Part shown: one piece after another, positions 39,310-61,295 of the stretch
How positions within the stretch are numbered: the first letter of the stretch is position 1
Layout of the letters: the number at the start of each line of letters is the position of its first letter
DNA from: Linepithema humile
Lineage: Eukaryota; Arthropoda; Insecta; Hymenoptera; Formicidae
Length of the DNA stretch: 64,000 bases
Reading direction: 5' to 3'
Assembly (NCBI RefSeq): GCF_040581485.1
Contig: NC_090134.1
Span: 434,001-498,000, forward strand
Notes under the pieces: generated by a model
Database searches by the model: none
What the model was told of the DNA's origin: nothing
The model's input: only the letters and a program-made list of their open reading frames with translations
Position numbers and translations under genes: made by a program

Positions 39310-41371
39310 AAGGAGTCTCTCGGACTCTCGTAATCTCGGGGCAGTAAATCTCGCGCGCAAGACACCGGGTACACTCGCTCGCGCGTGAGTCGCCGCGCAT
39401 TTATTACACGCAACAGCAACAATGTAAAGTAATTAGGGATATTATGCATACGCAACACGTACGAGTTATCTCGCGGGTCGAGCGTGAGCGAGATGCGGCG
39501 AGATAAAGAAGGAGAGTGAGAGAGAAAGCGGAGGAAGAAGGACAAAGAGACAGAAAGAGACGAAAACGGCGGGGCCGCTTATCAGCCGGCTACCTATCGC
39601 CGACGATACATTTCCTAGATCGACTATCGACTACATACACCACTCTTCGATGTAGTTTACCGAGCTACCATACGAGCCAACTTCGCTAACGACCGTGATC
39701 AAAGCGTCTCCTCCACTAGCAGCCCGCTAGTATACTTCAGCGAGTATACTCGCGATAAACTTCGTCTACATGATCGCTGGCAAAAGATCCTCTCGTAGAA
39801 GAAGACGCGGAGAGCAGATGGGAGGGGAGGGGAGATTTATGCCCTTCCGAGAGAATTCCGCTAATAATAGGTAGACAGATGGGCGGACGGTTCGTTACGG
39901 TATGGCGACAGGTCCCCCAAGACCTCATACAACAATTTGCGGGGCTTGATAAATGCGGAATGTGTTAACAGCGGTAGACGAATCGCGGGAGCGTAATTGA
40001 AAGATAGAGCGATATACGGTCTAATGCAAAGTAGTGGTAATAAATGAGAAGATAAAGCGATATAGTTTAATTCGAAATAATAAATGGCCGATCGCTCCCG
40101 TACCGTGATTAAGAATAATCGATCTTTCTCTACGTTTTCTCACAGAGACGTCGAGATTGTGTGGATTTAAGTTTGTTACGCAATTGGCACGGGATGAAGA
40201 CAGGGCGATTAATCTCCCGCTACCATTACGTGGATCATTATTATTGTTATTACGCTTATTACAGCTCTTCCCCTCCTTGCCCCCTGAATCAATACAAATT
40301 TGCATCCGGTATATCCGCAAGATATAACGGACACGAAGCTGCACGTTTAGGGTACGATGAATTTCGTAAGTAATGATAATAATTCAATCGATGAGTTTTT
40401 CGATGCGGTCAATCGTTTCGTAAATTACAGTACTTCGCGGCGAAGCCGCATACAAGGCGTCCTGCAAGTCACACGCTTCGCTTGTGCATTGCGGATATTA
40501 AAAATTCCGCTAAACACAACTATTATAATATTAAACTACAATTAAATAAAAAATAATAAATTATTCTTTAATTCAGTTTTTATGTATTTCACTGGGATAA
40601 TTCTATTTCTATTTTTTACAGTAACTTTCTCGGCAGAAAAATTTCAGTATTATTATTTATTATAAATTACAGTTATTAAATATTATCATTATTATTTTCA
40701 CATTAAATCGCGCGATGAAATATTCTTTTAATGTCTTGAAAATTACATACTCGCAAAAAATGTTTGCCGGAGTAAGGATCACTTCGAATTTGCCGGCGAG
40801 TCCGGCGGCGTGCGACTTTCGAGACACCCCATAGAGCACATTGGCGATCGTTCGACGTCCCGTCCACTTACATTAACGGTACAGCACACGGCAGAAAACA
40901 TGTACAATTACAAGCCGTCGCTCGGTTGCCCTAACCGCTGCTTTCGCGCCCACGCTCTTACCACCGTGTCGACTTAACGACGTTCACTTCACTCCGCCTG
41001 CTATATCGGTCGAAGAAGTATAAGAGCACGTCGAAGATGACAATGCCACCGTTTGTTATGCGGCGAGAAAAAAAAGGAGAGAAAGAGGAGCCGACCGTAT
41101 TAGCGTTCGGTTGCTAAACGCCGCTGGAACCGTTGTAATGCCCGCGTTCCATAAGAACGCATCGGGTTGCGCCAGTTAAACAACCGTATATCGACTGGCA
41201 ATTGATTATGTTAATTTCCGGTTAATTTGCGTGTCTTATCTAACGGTAAAAAAATTTGTTTTACTTTAACTCGATATTCGTTAGGTTTTTATATTCACAA
41301 TTTAATTTGACGTTTATTCGATTTAAGTATATATTGAATTAAATTCTTAAATTTCCCCCCTAACACACGTA
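39310..41371. other. Non-coding stretch, no gene recognised
   Basis: CpG-rich blocks at about 39310-40480 and 40770-41230 are separated by an AT-rich spacer. Frames of up to 107 codons on both strands (40021-40344 and others) show no domain. Confidence 0.6.
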
Positions 41372-41697
41372 TGCAATACACTACGAGCATCTTTATTCGC
41401 AACCATGTGTGACTTTCGAGTAATCATACGTATACCCAGAGACTTTAATATCGCAATATTTCGCGATACATAAAATCGGTATGTGCACAATGTGTTGTAA
41501 GTTACGATACTCTTTTCGTAATAACCGGAAAAATATTTTCCACAAGACTTCGAATGCATACAATTTCCTTCTCTATCTAGACACAGAGCGCAATCTAAAT
41601 CCGGGATACAATATACTACGAGCAACTTTATTCACAACTAGATATGTTACTTTCCGGATAACCATATATATACCCAGAGGCTCTAATATCGTGTCTT
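41372..41697. repeat. Local direct duplication, about 85-bp copies
   Basis: The copy at about 41373-41455 (CAATACACTACGAGCATCTT...CCAGAGACTTTAATATCG) is repeated at about 41609-41690 (CAATATACTACGAGCAACTT...CCAGAGGCTCTAATATCG), roughly 236 bp downstream. About a quarter of positions differ. A small indel between them looks like three bases, and minus-strand reading keeps a similar peptide (ILKSLGI...NKDARSVL against ILEPLGI...NKVARSIL). The origin is unknown. Either an old tandem duplication or two fragments of one repeat family is possible. Confidence 0.6.
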
Positions 41698-44138
41698 TAA
41701 TAACACTATCCATTCTATATGGCATATTCACGCCTGGTAACTGGATGCTGCAAACCGAGCACGCCGATACGGGAAAAGCTCGTACAGTTTCGCGATTTCG
41801 AAACGGCGGAAAGCGCTCGTCGCGCATGACTCACCAACATTCTCTCCCGGCCTGAAAGAAACGCGCGCCGTGCTTTGACACGTAATAAGTATGTGCCTCT
41901 CGTGCGTGGTGACAGCCTGTAAAGCATACTTCGCGCGTACGAGGGAGCGCAAGCTGTTCCAATAATACCGTAAAGCTTGCCTCTCGCCCCTTATTGCGAG
42001 AACGATATCGCTCCGACTCGGTTTCTCCGCACACAAATACGCAGCTTGGCATTCTGAATCGCTGTACACACGGTGTTGTGCGCACGATGACGTCGTCGAG
42101 TTATGCCGCTCTCGTCCAGTAATGATGTTCCTCCCTTTTGTACGGAATTTCTCTACAAATTTCGCGCGAATGTTATTTGCGTACCTTTCGCGGTATTCTT
42201 TATGTAATTCTGTATCCTTTACAAGTTTTTATTATACGGAAAGTTTCTACCGTTCCAGTCTATCACTGTTAGCGTCGCTGTTCCAATTTTTTTTCTACTT
42301 TATTTAATTCTATTTTTAGCTCTAGTTTCAATTTTTTCGTTTTGTTCAATTATTCTGGCTATTCGTGGTTATTTTTTCGCATACTTGCATCGCCTTGTAG
42401 TATCAATCGTAAAATTAATAGGAACAAAAATATAAATAAAAAAATAACTATAATTTCAAAAATTCTATAGATAGCAAAATTAAATAAATCGGATTTAAGT
42501 TTATAAACTCTCCAATTTCAGAAAAACCATTTGTATTTTGAGAAATATCTACATATAACTACTGAAGTAAATATCAAGAATGTTATTTTATTGCAAGTTT
42601 GAATTATTAATATAACACTGAACCCTCCCAAGCTCGTTAAAAAACAAAATAATATACTTTCTTCGTTCAAAACAATCCTGTACGCTTTGGCTTTCAATTA
42701 CAGAATCGTGTCGAACGATAATAATCGTACACCCCATACATCGTATAAACTTTCGCTCGATTACGTTCGTGTTCTGAGCGTGACGGGGGCGCGTATGGTT
42801 TTCGTTCCGACGCTGATTACAGAATAACGAGTAGAAAAGGTGGATACGTCATTCGTGCCTTCGTTGTTGCTGCTTAATGGCCAAAGTAGTATATTTCCTC
42901 TCCGGCGCGGCGGCCGGCATTGCATCGCCGCGTGCGAACGCAACAGAACAAACGCGACATCGCTGCACGGCACTGCAACCGCAACGAACGAACTCTGATT
43001 TCAGACTCTCTTTTCTCTCATCTGGTTTACGTGTGACACTAGGGAATATATAGCTCATATATGCTCCGAGGCATGACAAACTTAAAGCTGACTTTACACG
43101 CTCCATTCTTAATCATTTTAGATGACAAAACTGACAAAAAAAGTGCATCATCGAAAAAGATCTGAGAATCAGATGAGCAAAAACCAAATCTTTATCCAAT
43201 CAAATTCAATAAGAGACATGATATCGTCTTAAGTATAGCATTACGTAGAAATTGACTCATTTTCGGAGTGTTGAATACAATGGGCGCTTCAGAAACAAAA
43301 GTTTACTTATCCAATATGTTCGGATATCTCATTCGGCGGGATCATTGAAAGTGAAGCACCGCGTGAATACGCTTTAACTCTCTCGCATGTGTTCTGTGCT
43401 ACAGGGTCGGCATATTTCTGCCATGAAACACGATACCGTGCACATAGTATTCAAGCCAAAGAGAGAAGGGAAAAGGCAGAGACTCAGACCGTCCAGAATT
43501 TCCAGCGAGCGAGCGAGCGAGGCCGCACGCGATGCTGGCTATGAATGAAATCAAGAATCCGAGCAAATTCAACGCCAGAATATGATATAGTTTGCATTAG
43601 TGTGCAGTATACTCGTCGAAACGAAATGCAACTATGTTATGCTACGTGTAACAGGCAGGCTGATTATTACTAACAAGAGATAGAATCGCAGAAATGGAGA
43701 ACTTTCTCTCGTATTTCCCGAATTTCCCGTTTCACGAAAATAGAGATGGATTAGTAAATTCATAGGTAATTAAACCATTATTCACGCGGAAAGTAAATGA
43801 CTGTGCTCCCCAATCGTTAAAATGAGAAATAAGTTCGTCACGTAGGTAAATTAGTTTGCGATATTTGATACAAGTTTTTGTATTTATCCATGTTTCAAAA
43901 ATATATGAAACATTATCCATTGTTATTCAAATGTAAAATAGTATAAAGAAAACAATAAAAATAGAAATATTAAGTTATGAAGTAACAAGTTTAGTTAGAC
44001 AAGTGTTGAATAAGTACATACATAACTGTAAATGCATAAATTCAACTCTACATACATAACGCAAAAGGAATTTCCCACGATCAAATGTGACGAACCGAGC
44101 ACTCGAGCTAGACATCAAAGGTGACATTTGCAGTAATA
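41698..44138. other. Non-coding stretch, no gene recognised
   Basis: CpG-rich sequence to about 42130, AT-rich to about 42700, CpG-rich to about 43070 and mixed thereafter. A (GCGA)n run lies at about 43504-43521. Overlapping minus-strand frames of 70-113 codons at 41715-42085 have no recognisable product. Confidence 0.6.
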
Positions 44139-44174
44139 GAGATAGAGAGAGAGAGAGAGATAGAAATAGAGAGG
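44139..44174 (+). repeat. (GA)n/(GATA) microsatellite
   Basis: GATAGAGAGA... with about ten GA units between two ATAGA interruptions. Confidence 0.88.
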
Positions 44175-45341
44175 AGTTTGTTAAACTTCGCAGTTTCGTA
44201 ATGAAGCCTCTGAGCAAGATGATTCATTCCCTCGATCTTGGCAGCGTAATTAATCGGTTCACTGCGGCAAAGTCAATCAACTGCAGTCGGCGAGGATAAT
44301 TAACGACCGCGGAATCGATCCGCGAGATCAAAGCGGGATAGGCTCGAGAAGACTCCATCAAACGCACGAATAATAATAATGCCTAAACGCGCCTCTCGTG
44401 ACGTCGGCCTATCATAAAGTCTTCGGTGTACCATAAAGATCGATTATTTTACTCTCGTCAGTTTTTTTTCCTGCGAAATGACTATGTGATTCGGAGGCAT
44501 GCATGAAGAAGTTGAGAAATGATTAAGCAGTGATAAATGGTGTTAACTTCTACGAAGCAATTTCTGGAAAAGCTGATGATACGCTTTTGTCACGTTTCTT
44601 TATTTCGGGACAAAATGAAAAATTGTTACCATTATTACATTATTTCCCCCGAAAAAATTTGTCCCTAAAAAAAGTTAAGTCTTAAACTCAAGTTAAAAAC
44701 TCAATTTTATATTTTCTTTGTTTTTTGAATTATTTAGTAACAAAGGACATTTTCTTAATCCTGACAATATGAATAGTTAAATTCTTATTAAATGATTATA
44801 ATGTCAATATATTTTCATTCAAGATTTTTTTTATTCATGAGCTTTTTATAGAACATCTGTCTTCGATCTTTAGAAAGCCATGCACAAGCAGTGTAATGAG
44901 CAATATGCTCGTTATCGTGAGTAGCAGAGTGGCAATCTGTCAAATTAAAATTCCAACATAGGATGCATCGATGATGTAACAATTTAATTACGTTAGATCT
45001 CGAGTCCTGCTAGAATATAACATAAAATAACAGCGTAATGGCTGGTCGGTGTGTAACGCCTTCGAAAATGCATAAAAAGCTGGTGCGCGCTAATGCACAA
45101 ATTAATTCAACGATAGCCGCTCTAATTACCACGCTCGCCGACGCTTTAACTCTCAATACGGAAATTACGTCGCGAGAATGGAGCAACGGTAAAAATACCG
45201 TAGCTGCTAGACGCTAGAAATATTACATTAAAACGTGCAAATTACGTAAGGTTTGTAACGCAATTAAATTAGAATTTCGTTATCAAAACATTACAATGCA
45301 CAGAAAATAGAAATTATGTGTTAATGTTAAAATAATAATAA

Positions 45342-45343
<2 letters not shown>
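44175..45343. other. Non-coding stretch, no gene recognised
   Basis: CpG-rich sequence to about 44420 is followed by an AT-rich spacer to about 44870. A balanced block at about 45000-45230 carries CTAATGCACAAATTAATTC and CTCTAATTACC homeodomain-type words. There are no long frames. Confidence 0.55.

Positions 45344-45406
<63 letters not shown>
45344..45406 (+). repeat. Compound (GT)n(AT)n microsatellite
   Basis: About fifteen GT units pass directly into about sixteen AT units. Both parts are uninterrupted. A short AATAAT run precedes the tract. Confidence 0.94.
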
Positions 45407-45409
<3 letters not shown>

Positions 45410-48400
45410 TTATACTTTTAAAATAATTAATATAATTGTGAAATATAACAAAGTATTTTAATCGTAAAATATTGTAAGATAGAAAAAATAAAAAAATTTT
45501 TTAAATTAAAAATAATTAGACTATAAAAATACAAAAAAGTAACTAAAACATAAACTAGAATCTAAACAAGTATAATACAATACAGTTAAATGTATCCTCC
45601 CGAGAGCATTATTTTCTCATTACTGTGCATAGTTCAGCGTATTCGTATTGCCTAAAGCTTTAAACGCACCGCTTAACGCCTTCTCGAGACCTTCCGTCCC
45701 CGATTGCGCGGTTCGCGACGACGTAATTGGATTCGCAGACGTTTAACGAGCCGCGCGTGGACCTCGTCGGACCCGTTAGGATGCACGTTACGGCTCTGTT
45801 TAACGCTATTGCACCATGCGATTTGTACGCGTGCCATCGGCGCGGCGTGCGAGCGAGTGCATAGCGGCGTCGGCTGTTGTTACATGGTCCGTTTACACGT
45901 GTCACTCGTATCGCATCACACGTCATTACCTTTCCAACTTGCAGCGCGTCGCGCCACTTCGTTATCTACGGTTCAATAAACTTCGAATCGCTGCACCTGC
46001 CCTGGCGCTAATCACTTCTAGCGCTACCGTCAAAACCTGCAACTTCCGGCGATCCCTGCAACTATCATAAGATTCTTCATCCCTATTTTTTTTGTCGCGT
46101 CACATGTGCCATTTACTTATATAAAAAATTGATATTGATTTTTAATCTCTATTATAATACCCATTATTACTTTTTCTTGAGCTACAATTATTGTCAAGAT
46201 ATTTATTTGAGCCTAAAAATGCGTGTATTTTATATAAATTTTGTACAGAATTGCATGGAGAGATCTTATCAGAATACTTTTATGATTGCAAAATAAAATT
46301 TATAACTTGACTTTTAAAAATAAAAATTTTTTTACCAGTTTCTGGTGCACATATATTTGATCTCAACTCGCACGCGACATTTTTTTCTTACTTCAACTCG
46401 TAGAACCTATCGGTAAAGTATGTTCACAAAATGCTAAGACTACACATGCACAATCGAACAAATTCAACAGATTTGATTAAATATCCGACAGAAGCAATAA
46501 ATTCGAAATGTTAATGAATTTCTGATTGTGACTTTTTCCGCGGACGTATTCAATGGACCGACACGACTTTTATCGACTTGCACGCGGCATGCATTGATGC
46601 GAAGAGACAGGAGAGCCACAGTAAGGACTTTATAATGGCTCTCACGATAGATCTTCATCGTCCATTGTTAGCTCTCGGAAAAGTATCGGTTGCCTCGCTC
46701 GCTTGAGAGGTCACTACACAATATACGAGGATCCTTCGAATTATCTCTTTCCACATCGACGTACAGAGACAAGTCTCTTTATTAACGGATCGAACCGGAT
46801 GATCAAGCAGGATATTTTCGGAATAAAAGAAAATCTCTGGCGTATGGTATATACGGAGCATAAGTTCAAATATCCTACTTTTCAGAAAAGATAAAATAAA
46901 TTCTTTTCTATAACCTTTATAGCAGGTTATAAATAAGCGCGTAATATAAATCTTTATCAGTTGACTTTATGGTTGGCTGAAATAAATCTTACACTCATAG
47001 TAAAAAATGATTCTGATATAAAAAAAAATATTAAACTGTATAATCTCAAACTACACATATTAAAAATAGCAAGCAAAATTTGATAAAATTTGTACAGTTT
47101 TGTCGTGTACTTGCATAATTAATATAAAAAGTTGCATATAAAGATTATTCTAGATCAAATCGTTTTTCAGTTTTTAAATATGTATAAATCTGATGCACGC
47201 TTTTCATTGAAAAACAAGAAGCTTCGTGTAATATAGATCAACACATTCGTACCGGATATCCTCGTGGGAAATTCATTTCGCGAGACGCAAGTGCGCACTC
47301 TAGAAAGAAAATAATATCCAAGATCATTAAGCGAGGCGCATTAAGAGCGCAACCCAGATTTTCCACCCGGTTCTTTCGCCTGGGAAAGATCTCAAACGAT
47401 GCGAGTCATCCTCGCTATTGTTGCACGAAGGTATCGGCTTCGCGAGAGGTCGCGATATAATACTCATCGGAAACGTATCATCGTTGTGTCGGATCGTTAC
47501 ATATGAAATATCGAATTCCGAAAGTTACAATTTCATAGAACGCTTTTATAAAGTAAATGTCTTCCAATAATTACAACATAAATATTACATATCATGTTAC
47601 AGTGACGTAATGCTTTTACACAAATATACTCCACTTTAGCAAATAATTGTGATTCTTCGAGTCAACTTTTGTAATTTGTAAACATTATTCTTTATAATTT
47701 TAGACTCAAACATGTTATTATATAAGATTCTGAAGAAATCATTATAAATTTCATATTTAGAATACGTCGTAGCACGTAATATAAGAAGAATGGATGTTGG
47801 TACAAAATTTAACATGAAGCTAGAAACATGCTTTTGAAATACGTTAAAAAGCTTTTCTTTTCATCTCTCAAACTTTTGACATTTGATCGAAACGAGAATG
47901 TCTTATTTCGAGAAACATGATATATTTTTCCATTACACGTATTTTGTTTCCTCGAAAATTGCACGAGCATCGTTTCATATGTAAGGATGCAGGCCGCTTT
48001 TCCGCGTCTCTCCTTTCCTTCTCGCTTTTCTTCCGCCCGCCGATAAGTCTCTCGAATAAGAGGTGTAAGACTAGGAAGAGAGCATAATGGGTCGACCGTT
48101 CGAGCGAGTACGCGAATCGACAGAATGAAGAGTAGGCTCATTGTCTACTCCGTGGAATCGGCGGGACGCGTGTCCTTACTCGCATCTTCGAATGGAAGGA
48201 GTCGCGATTACGTCCTATTCCTCGTTGTCGATCGTGCATAACGTGTACGGCCGGCATAGTGCCAGCTCGTCGCAGAAAACCCTTTTCCGTCGTGAACGAG
48301 ATAGGATCCACCATTGAACGTCTTAATTACGTCGACGGAACAAACGGCTCAATCTCGAGTGCCACGCTATTATTATCGGTTCGCTTGATTAGTTCGCCGT

Positions 48401-49120
48401 GTGATATAGAAAAGCAACGAGAAACAATACTTTTTTTGTACACATTTATCCTTAATTTTCAAATGGATAAAAGTATCGCTATACAGCATTAATCATGAAA
48501 CAAGAATACTCATCGTTTCGGCGATAGTAAATGTGTTGCAACAGATTTTTCTAAAACTGATTCTAAATATAAAACTCGTACAACTATAAAATTAATTTTT
48601 CCGTCTTTTGCTTAAACAATTATCATTTTTACTTTAACATATTATAACGAGAATGTAATAATAATTTGACGCGTTTTCGTTACATTTAACTTTGATCCTC
48701 AGAAGTACAAAGTTTCAACAATATTGAAAAAATATCTGATTAATTCGATTGCATTCGATTATCCGGTTGCATAATTTAAACACGGTGACTAGATGATTAG
48801 ATACAGTAGTATCTTGTTCCGTCTTGATAAGCCATCTTAGTGGCGGTAGTTAATTAACAAGCTAGCTGAATATCGCGTATGTATACGTCGGCGTAGTACA
48901 TCGATAATTTATCTATTGCGGCGCACTGTTTACACGATTGCACACGCGGCGGATATTGCGCTCAATTATCTCCGCTTCATACAACAATGTTACAAATCAG
49001 TTCGTTAAACGTCATTAATCTCGATGCGCGATTACTATGCGCATATACTTACCGCGAATATCGTCGGTTTACATTCTCGTTAGTCGGGGGTGGATTCTTA
49101 ATAAGAGATTTATCGCGAGC
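45407..49120. other. Long non-coding stretch, no gene recognised
   Basis: AT-rich spacers (about 45407-45600, 46080-46350, 46880-47210, 47520-47800, 48490-48780) alternate with CpG-rich blocks (about 45660-46070, 46520-46860, 47240-47510, 47960-48420, 48830-49080). The longest frame is 110 codons (47809-48141, minus), with no recognisable domain. Confidence 0.6.
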
Positions 49121-49124
49121 GCCG

Positions 49125-49143
49125 GTCGTGCTTTAAGCACGAC
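49125..49143. other. 19-bp odd palindrome
   Basis: GTCGTGCTT and AAGCACGAC pair exactly around a single central T. The palindrome lies about 40 bp upstream of the first copy of a local duplication. It could be a binding site for a dimeric factor or a chance palindrome. Confidence 0.5.
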
Positions 49144-49180
49144 GATATGAACGGCAACGGGAAATTCTACTCCCGGTGTC

Positions 49181-49860
49181 CTGTTATCAAGTCTTTGTAA
49201 TGTTAACACGAATTCACGGAGTAATGTATAGGCTGCATACGCTATTCCTCTTATGCATGCGCCGCCACTATCAACGAGCATGCAGGTATAATTAATCGTG
49301 AAATGAATATCAATGAGCGCAAATATACAATCTTGACAAGAGAATAAAACATTTATAATAAATAGTGAGCCTTGTGTAATAAATGTAATAAATAAAGCCC
49401 AAGCATTAAAAAAGAAACAAGATACGGCATACTGTATATTGTACAATATTTTATAATAATCGCACTCTCCAGCATGTATTATGTACTTTCATATAAAAAT
49501 TTGCTGTCTTTTAATTTATGAATATATTTACTGCTTTCTCTTTATCAAACTTTTATTTTATTTTATGATTATTAATGTTTCATACATTTTCAAATTATTC
49601 AAATAGATATTCAAATTTTATTTACGAATATCAAATAAATTTGTTTTCAATGAAAAACATCGGTAGTTTAAATACCAAGATTTTTGCGGCACAAGAGGAA
49701 GTTGTCTACCATATGTCCAGTTATCTTTGTAATGTTAACATGGATTCATGGAGTAATGTATATATTGCTATGTTGTTTCTTATGCACGGTACACGCCATC
49801 GAGAGGCGTGCAGGTATTAGCTGCAGGATGAATATCGATGAGCACACGAGTATATACACG
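49181..49860. repeat. Local direct duplication, about 150-bp copies
   Basis: The copy at about 49181-49335 and the copy at about 49716-49860 share CTTTGTAATGTTAACA, GGAGTAATGTATA, CTTATGCA, GCAGGTAT and GAATATC(A/G)ATGAGC in the same order. They lie about 535 bp apart with scattered substitutions and small indels. The left copy sits in a 125-codon minus-strand frame (49069-49446), which is interrupted by stops in the right copy. This suggests old duplicated DNA, either repeat fragments or a decayed duplicated sequence. No family was recognised. Confidence 0.65.
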
Positions 49861-51415
49861 CTGTCCCTAATTGAATCTAGTTCGAGTACACCGATAAACT
49901 TGTATAGATATATATACCCTAAGCCCTATGAGGGAGAATCGCGTCGCTGGGCTTTGTATCCCGTTACAAGTATATTAATTCTCGTAATCCCGAAAGCGGC
50001 ATCCCGAAAGCGCGTTGATATGTGCTGTATCGCTTTTCGCGTATAAAAATATTGTGGATTGAAATATTTCCGAATATCGTAAAAATAATATTCCAATATA
50101 ATCGGTACAGTGATACGTAGAATTATATTCAAAACGGATCAAATTACTTTTAGTCTTTCATGAATTTTTATGCATTTTAAATTTTATTTGCAAAAGATAA
50201 ATTTATACTCTCTTTCAATACTTAATTAATTCGTATTTCGATGCAGATTGCATTTTAATACGAAATTAATAATAATCGCCTCCCTCTCTCTCTCTCTCTC
50301 ATGCAAATAAGATAATTTATTATTAATTTGTTATTAAAATGCACTCCGCAAGAGCTTCAGCATTTAATTTTAATTAAGTAATGTTAATTAATTGCGAAAA
50401 AGCATAAATGAGAATTGTTTATTTCTGCAAATACGTTGAGGAGTCAAAAATTTTGCAGAATTTACAAACCAGCTCGCTTAAATTGAGCAAAAATTTATTA
50501 CCAATCTTGCCGAATTTCATTATTCAGTAGAAGCATATTGTATAAGGTGCGATCCCCCCCCCCCCACAAAGATTACCAAACACAAGGGTAATTGCGTTGG
50601 TTCTCTTTGTCTTTCTTCGCAACAATATTCCGACAAGGACCCGACGACCCTTATTGTCACGTGTATAGCGGCGGTTAAGTTGTTGGAGTTAATCGAGTCT
50701 CGCTCGTGCTATCGCAATAACGAGACACGGCCTGACAGCCGCCGCACCTCAGCTTTTCCTGATGGATCATGGCAACCACAAGGACGCGCCGAAAACCACG
50801 ATACGTGCTTCGGGTCGACGTCGACATTGATCGACTTGCCGCAATCGATACTCAAGCTCCGCCACGCTTAGAGATATTTTTATTATCATATTACGAGGAA
50901 TTATTTTATCTCGTGGAATAATTTAAATTTTAATAAAGTTATTATTTATAAAAATATAATAAATACACGAATACCGTATATCTGTATTAATTAATAAATC
51001 GCTACATAAAATTATAAACAAATAAATTAAAAGCACAGAAAAAAAGATATTAAAATGTATTTTGCAAATATATCTCCTGCCTCAGCGAATATAAAATATA
51101 AAACAAAAATAAAGTTTTCCCAACTGTTTTATCAGTGATTCCACTCACACCGCAGAATATTCCATGCACAACGAATTTGTGCAAACGAATTCTCCTTAGT
51201 CCCTGGCAGGAGATACGGCCGACTCAGCGTAAGATGACCAGCTGCGGAATCAGATTACTGTTTGGGCCGGAGGTCGGAGAACGCAATTATCCCACAATTA
51301 GCAAGCCCTCGAGTACGTCGCAGTTCTGCAGTTCTGACCGCCATTAGAGTAACTCTCGCGAAACTCGCAAGTGCCCATCGTTTCTCGTAGTGGCTTGACA
51401 ACAACGGGCGTGAGC
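49861..51415. other. Non-coding stretch, no gene recognised
   Basis: CpG-containing sequence to about 50040 and AT-rich to about 50540, with a (CT)n run at about 50284-50300 and twelve C's at 50554-50565. A CpG-rich block at about 50580-50870, an AT-rich spacer to about 51120 and a balanced block follow. No frames are of note. Confidence 0.6.
50554..50565 (+). repeat. Poly-C run
   Basis: Twelve consecutive C's. Such runs are uncommon in AT-rich insect DNA and are error-prone in sequencing. Confidence 0.9.
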
Positions 51416-51419
51416 GGAG

Positions 51420-51900
51420 AAATCAGCGGATAATTTTACGAGGGTTAAGTATTAAATTGGCTTAATTAATCAACGCGATTCATTAAGGGTAGCCCAAAAG
51501 AACTCCGCGCGGAGAAAGAGGGGCGAATCGTATAATGAACGAATACGCCAATTAAAGCGCAGCGGTAATTAAATGATCGATCGATGGAGGGATTAATGTA
51601 ATTACAACAAAATAACGCAGCGCCCGGCATAATCAATGGATACTCACTAATGACACGAACGAGCGACGACGCGATTACGTATCGTGTGTGATAGCGATGC
51701 TCGTTTAATCCGTCATTAATCGGGCGCGACGCAAAATTGTGGCGCAGACATTACGAGTTGATTACAAAGCACCGGAAGGATGCGCGGCGTTAGATAACGA
51801 CATTGTCGTGATTAAGAACCTTGAATCTTGATCCCGCGCATTAGAATCTACCCCCGAGTTAGACGGAATTTAATTACGATTAATAATTGTAATTAAAATT
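51420..51900. promoter_or_regulatory. Candidate enhancer block, dense TAAT/ATTA cores
   Basis: This roughly 480-bp balanced block contains many homeodomain cores: TTAATTAATC, CAATTAAAG, GTAATTAAATG, GGATTAATG, TAATTAC, ACTAATGAC, TTTAATCC, CATTAATCGG, GTGATTAAG and TTAATTACGATTAATAATTG. It also has ATCGATCGAT near 51574-51583 and GATTACAAAG, which contains a Tcf/Lef-like ACAAAG. No open frame spans the block. The motif density is seen directly; an enhancer role is inferred. Confidence 0.35.
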
Positions 51901-61247
<9,347 letters not shown>

Positions 61248-61295
61248 TTAACCCTTTCGTCCGTGAATTCCTCTTTCTGCTTGAGGAATTCACGG
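61248..61295. mobile_element. Possible piggyBac-type transposon end with strong hairpin
   Basis: TTAA at 61248-61251 is followed by CCCTTTCGT. TTAA is the known target site of piggyBac-family transposons, and many of their ends begin with CC(C/T). Immediately inside, CCGTGAATTCCTC (61261-61273) and GAGGAATTCACGG (61283-61295) form a perfect 13-bp stem with a 9-nt loop. No matching opposite end (AAAGGGTTAA) was found nearby, so the transposon reading is weak. The hairpin itself is certain as sequence. Confidence 0.3.

Noticed and set aside
39047..39545. Overlapping minus-strand frames of 77-117 codons
   Set aside because: Their length comes from the two (AG)n tracts read as Ser-Leu repeats.
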